Shown piece after piece: positions 5,481-6,391 of a stretch of DNA of 6,391 nt. The stretch is from NCBI GenBank assembly GCA_028691715.1, contig JAQUYR010000070.1, forward strand, positions 1 to 6,391, read 5' to 3'. How positions within the stretch are numbered: the stretch's first letter is position 1; every line of letters starts with the position of its first letter. The stretch is from Bacilli bacterium (GTDB lineage: Bacteria; Bacillota_I; Bacilli_A; ML615J-28; CAG-698). Made by a program: the position numbers and the translations under genes. The notes under the pieces were generated by a model that was not told where the DNA came from, ran no database searches, and worked only from the letters and a program-made list of their open reading frames with translations.

Positions 5481-5915
5481 ATGTTTATGATGAATTGGAC
5501 TTCCATTAAGAAGAAAATTTCTGTAGGTACTGATCCAGGAGAAAAGTACATTGCGGTAATATCAAGAAATGGTATTATGTCAGAAGAGCAATTGATTGAG
5601 AGAATTGCTGGTGCATCCTCATTGGCTGAGAATGATATTCTTTCAGCCCTTAGAGCTTTGCAAATGGTTATTACAGAAGAAACAATGAATGGCACAACCG
5701 TTCAATTGAATCAGCTTGGAAATTTCACGCCATACCTTAAGGCTAAGGCTATGGATACTGCTGAAGAAGTGGATGCTTCCACAATCAAAGGGATTAAAGT
5801 GAATTTCAAACCAAATGTTCGCTTTAAGAACAAGTTAAAAGCAGCTTATTACGAATATCGTAACCCAATGCCTAAAGGTTTGGTGTTGCCTGCTGAAGAA
5901 GTTGTTAATCCGTAA
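5481..5915 (+). CDS. HU/IHF-like DNA-binding protein (Bacteroidota HU-HIG type)
   Basis: A nucleoid-associated, DNA-bending protein, probably acting as a dimer. Numbering is from ATG 5481 (144 residues). The short N-terminal strand region KISVGTDPGEKYIAVISRNG (12-31) is typical of the Bacteroidota HU-HIG variant. Helices follow in SEEQLIERIAGAS and ENDILSALRALQMVI (about 34-64). Then come NGTTVQLNQLGNFTPYL (70-86), equivalent to HU's conserved G-x-F/TF turn, and the strand IKGIKVNFKPNVRF (102-115). The C-terminal tail (about 128-144) is Pro- and Glu-rich. ATGs at 5487 and 5490 are alternative starts; an in-frame TTG at 5436 would add 15 residues that do not fit the family, so it was not chosen. 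It has its own promoter box and a strong terminator. Next to iteron-like repeats it could help shape an origin, but chromosomal proteins of this type are common too. Confidence 0.88.
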   Translation: MFMMNWTSIKKKISVGTDPGEKYIAVISRNGIMSEEQLIERIAGASSLAENDILSALRALQMVITEETMNGTTVQLNQLGNFTPYLKAKAMDTAEEVDASTIKGIKVNFKPNVRFKNKLKAAYYEYRNPMPKGLVLPAEEVVNP

Positions 5916-5952
5916 GTGAAAAACTTTCCTCCCCTTTAGGGGAATGAGGGGT
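5915..5952 (+). repeat. REP-like palindrome, with flank repeated at 6115
   Basis: CCCCTTTAGGGG at 5931-5942 is a 4-bp-stem palindrome followed by AATGAGGGGT, a variant of the family's TTTAGGGGT tail. The upstream flank AGTGAAAAACTTTCCT (5915-5930) is almost identical to AGTGAAAAGTTTCCT at 6115-6129, so about 29 bases are directly repeated 200 bases apart. It starts at the last base of the HU-like stop codon. Confidence 0.75.
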
Positions 5953-5964
5953 AATTGAAAAGTT

Positions 5965-5998
5965 GGGCAATCCTTAATTGGGTTGCCTTTCTTTTTTT
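5965..5998 (+). terminator. strong intrinsic terminator of the HU-like gene
   Basis: GGCAATCC (5966-5973) pairs with GGGTTGCC (5980-5987) as an 8-bp RNA stem with one U-G pair and a six-base loop TTAATT. The tract TTTCTTTTTTT (5988-5998) follows directly. It lies 50 bases after the HU-like stop codon. Confidence 0.88.
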
Positions 5999-6002
5999 AA
6001 TT

Positions 6003-6087
6003 ACCCCTGCCCCCTAAAGGGGAACTGAGGATGCGTTTGTTGTTTTATATGTTTTACAACAAAGTCCCCTTTAGGGGATTTAGGGGT
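6003..6087. repeat. second head-to-head REP-like pair with an inner hairpin
   Basis: A left arm ACCCCTGCCCCCTAAAGGGG (6003-6022) faces a right arm of CCCCTTTAGGGG plus ATTTAGGGGT (6066-6087). The layout matches that of 5081-5164, including a spacer of about 40 bases. The spacer sequence is unrelated and holds its own perfect 8-bp inverted repeat, TTTGTTGT (6036-6043) with ACAACAAA (6056-6063). Confidence 0.78.
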
Positions 6088-6114
6088 GAATTTAGGTAAA
6101 AGGTAAAAAATAAT

Positions 6115-6151
6115 AGTGAAAAGTTTCCTCCCCTTTAGGGGATTTAGGGGT
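6115..6151 (+). repeat. REP-like palindrome, single copy
   Basis: CCCCTTTAGGGG at 6130-6141 plus ATTTAGGGGT to 6151 matches the right arm at 6066-6087 exactly. The preceding flank from 6115 repeats the flank after the HU-like gene. A partial tail, AGGGGATTGAGGG, recurs near 6171-6183. Confidence 0.75.
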
Positions 6152-6299
6152 GAATGATTAGTGGTCAATTAGGGGATTGAGGGTTGTCTTATCTTTTTTA
6201 GCAATAAATGTAAAAGAAAAAATGTAAATTTTTAAACTAAAAAGGTATTGATTTTTTTATTTTCTTTATCGAATATTTTTTTCTTTCAAATTAATATTA
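6152..6299. other. AT-rich stretch without genes
   Basis: Apart from a partial REP-like tail near 6171-6183, this stretch holds A and T runs and two copies of AATGTAAA (near 6207 and 6221). I see no ORF, RNA fold or terminator. It reads as spacer between the REP cluster and the promoter at 6300. Confidence 0.5.
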
Positions 6300-6307
6300 T
6301 ACTTTTG
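6300..6307 (+). promoter_or_regulatory. Bacteroidota -7 promoter box reading off the right edge
   Basis: TACTTTTG is a perfect TAnnTTTG match. Transcription would start near 6314 and continue past the window edge. The upstream 40 bases are A/T tracts without a clear -33 TTG. It implies another gene beginning at or beyond the right edge. Confidence 0.5.
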
Positions 6308-6329
6308 TCATCTGAAAACTAATTGAATA

Positions 6330-6391
6330 ATGCTCTTTCAATGCTATTTTTTATTCCTCCTTTACCTGCTTTATCTCTTTTATTTATTAGT
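6330..6391 (+). CDS. possible start of a partial gene with a hydrophobic N-terminus
   Basis: Two frames open to the window end after the promoter box at 6300. ATG 6330 gives MLFQCYFLFLLYLLYLFYLL. ATG 6341, in another frame, gives MLFFIPPLPALSLLFIS. Either would be a hydrophobic, membrane- or signal-like N-terminus, but so few codons of T-rich DNA look hydrophobic by chance. I cannot choose a frame or a product; the coordinates follow the first ATG. Confidence 0.2.
   Translation, partial: MLFQCYFLFLLYLLYLFYLL

Noticed and set aside
5423..5695. 90-codon minus-strand ORF opposite the HU-like gene
   Set aside because: The opposite strand encodes a recognisable HU-like protein with its own promoter box and terminator; the antisense product has no family features.
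1..6391. tRNA or rRNA genes
   Set aside because: No tRNA-like cloverleaf with a GGTTCRA arm and no rRNA signature sequences were recognised on either strand.

Overview
The window looks like AT-rich Bacteroidota DNA. Three things point there: perfect matches to the Bacteroidota -7 promoter box TAnnTTTG ahead of two genes and at the right edge, starts without Shine-Dalgarno sequences, and an HU-type protein of the kind common in Bacteroidota. I cannot name a genus.

Layout. (1) Positions 1-1324, minus strand: the first 441 codons of a Mod-type (type III-like, beta-class) DNA adenine methyltransferase whose C-terminus lies beyond the left edge. Its central target-recognition part is clearly more AT-rich than its two catalytic flanks. 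(2) 1325-1444: a short divergent intergenic region carrying the mod promoter box. (3) 1445-5075, plus strand: three genes separated by structured gaps. They encode an unrecognised 384-residue accessory protein, a RepA/AAA_25-like RecA-fold ATPase with a C-terminal helix-turn-helix, and a short CHC2-type zinc-finger/Toprim primase-like protein (DUF6371-like). (4) 5076-5480: a repeat-rich region with a long imperfect inverted repeat and then four 21-bp tandem units. The units are also in frame inside a 41-codon ORF that would encode perfect isoleucine heptads. (5) 5481-5915: an HU/IHF-like DNA-binding protein behind a good promoter box. (6) 5916-6391: a strong intrinsic terminator, a cluster of REP-like palindromes built on CCCCTTTAGGGG plus TTTAGGGG, an AT-rich stretch, and a promoter box firing off the right edge.

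Taken together, an ATPase, a primase-like protein, iteron-like repeats and an HU-type architectural protein resemble the replication module of a plasmid or integrated mobile element. A modification methyltransferase sits beside it. No integrase, relaxase or attachment site is visible, so the type of element is inference. The most unusual signals are the 21-bp repeat/heptad microORF, the head-to-head REP pairs with 38-40 bp spacers, the GTTTACA repeats before the primase gene, the terminator wedged just before the ATPase start, and the composition mosaic within mod.
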